6,951 nucleotides of DNA, taken from assembly GCA_937944075.1 (NCBI GenBank), contig CALDZZ010000163.1, forward strand, positions 1 through 6,951, in the 5' to 3' direction. This DNA comes from an uncultured Rhizobiaceae group bacterium (GTDB lineage Bacteria; Pseudomonadota; Alphaproteobacteria; Rhizobiales; Rhizobiaceae). This document shows, one piece after another, positions 6,590-6,951 of this stretch. The notes below the pieces were generated by a model, which saw only the letters and a program-made list of their open reading frames with translations, was not told where the DNA came from and searched no databases. Position numbers and translations under genes: made by a program. Position 1 is the stretch's first letter, and every line of letters starts with the position of its first letter.

Positions 6590-6951
6590 TCAACTAACGC
6601 GAGCCGTTCCCGAGCGACCATCGTTTGTTTTCCAGCGTAACTTGTTGTTACCGATCTTTTTCAAGGTAAAACATTGTGTCCGGCCATCATACCAGGTCGG
6701 AAACTTTTGGCAGAGCTGGCTATTTTTAATCCACCATTTGCCAGTTTCCTTGGGTGAGAAATATCGACCTAGACCAGTCCCCGTCCCGTCTCCCTTTACA
6801 GAGCCGTTACTGCGATAAACCAGCGGGAATTCAACACCAAAACGGGTAGCCAGCAGAATGCGCTTACCAACGACTGTTTGTTTAATCTGGTCGCCTGAGA
6901 GCGTTTCAGCTGTCGCTGGCGTAGCCATAAACAAAAAAGATGCGGATAATA
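6590..6951 (-). CDS. Small exported protein of unknown function, 5' end outside window
   Basis: The frame is open from the window edge to a TGA at 6592-6590. The first residues visible, LLSASFLFMATPATAET, look like the hydrophobic core and AxA-type cleavage site of a Sec signal peptide, with cleavage likely after PATA. The true start is therefore beyond the edge, and the internal TTG (6934) and ATG (6928) are not likely starts. The mature part is about 105 residues. It contains VVGKRILLATRFGVEFP, a Gly-rich YRSNGSVKGDGTGTGLG, KETGKWWIKNSQLCQKFP, GRTQCFTLKK and a C-terminal KTNDGRSGTARVS. Its two Cys, 13 residues apart, could form a disulfide in the periplasm. The alternation of short strand-like segments with Gly and Trp suggests a small beta-rich fold. 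I recognise the style from other alphaproteobacterial secreted proteins but cannot assign a family or function. It lies 156 bases upstream of rlpA, probably in a separate transcription unit. Confidence 0.8.
   Translation of the reverse strand, partial: LSASFLFMATPATAETLSGDQIKQTVVGKRILLATRFGVEFPLVYRSNGSVKGDGTGTGLGRYFSPKETGKWWIKNSQLCQKFPTWYDGRTQCFTLKKIGNNKLRWKTNDGRSGTARVS

Noticed and set aside
1..6951. Undescribed defence, mobile or biosynthetic system
   Set aside because: All identified genes are core housekeeping or envelope functions in a familiar order. I saw no repeats, integrase, transposase, tRNA attachment site, toxin-antitoxin pair or CRISPR-like spacing on either strand.

Overview
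The window is a compact stretch of bacterial chromosome in which every supported gene lies on the minus strand, so transcription runs from right to left. By eye the GC content is moderate, about 45-48% over most of the window. Gene content and order (an RlpA lipoprotein, a D-Ala-D-Ala carboxypeptidase, tmk, holB, metG, tatD) and the protein styles (a methionyl-tRNA synthetase of about 515 residues without a zinc knuckle, a delta-prime subunit without zinc cysteines) point to an alphaproteobacterium, probably of the Hyphomicrobiales/Rhizobiales. That placement is inferred from recognised families and was not searched.

In transcription order the layout is as follows. (1) At 6951-6590 is the 3' part of a small exported protein of unknown function; its signal peptide begins outside the window. 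(2) At 6589-6434 is a 156-base intergenic region with a possible rlpA promoter and a CtrA-like box. (3) At 6433-5168 is rlpA, a lipoprotein with an RlpA double-psi beta-barrel domain and a poorly conserved SPOR-like C-terminus. (4) At 5167-5070 is an intergenic region with a candidate promoter overlapped by an inverted repeat and an AT-rich palindrome. (5) At 5069-3903 is a penicillin-binding-protein-5-type D-Ala-D-Ala carboxypeptidase. (6) Then follow tmk, holB, metG and tatD, with spacings of at most 27 bases and one 8-base overlap. tatD runs off the left edge after 186 codons.

From dac to tatD the genes look like one operon: there is no convincing terminator, the gaps are short and there is one overlap. 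It would combine peptidoglycan trimming (dac), dTTP supply (tmk), a clamp-loader subunit (holB), translation (metG) and a TatD-family metal-dependent hydrolase. rlpA just upstream also acts on the cell wall, so the window links envelope growth with DNA replication.

I found no mobile element, tRNA, rRNA, CRISPR array, toxin-antitoxin pair or defence system, and no evidence of an undescribed system. The points worth a second look are regulatory motifs, start-site choices, lineage-specific loss of zinc ligands, the RlpA C-terminus and the unidentified small secreted protein.
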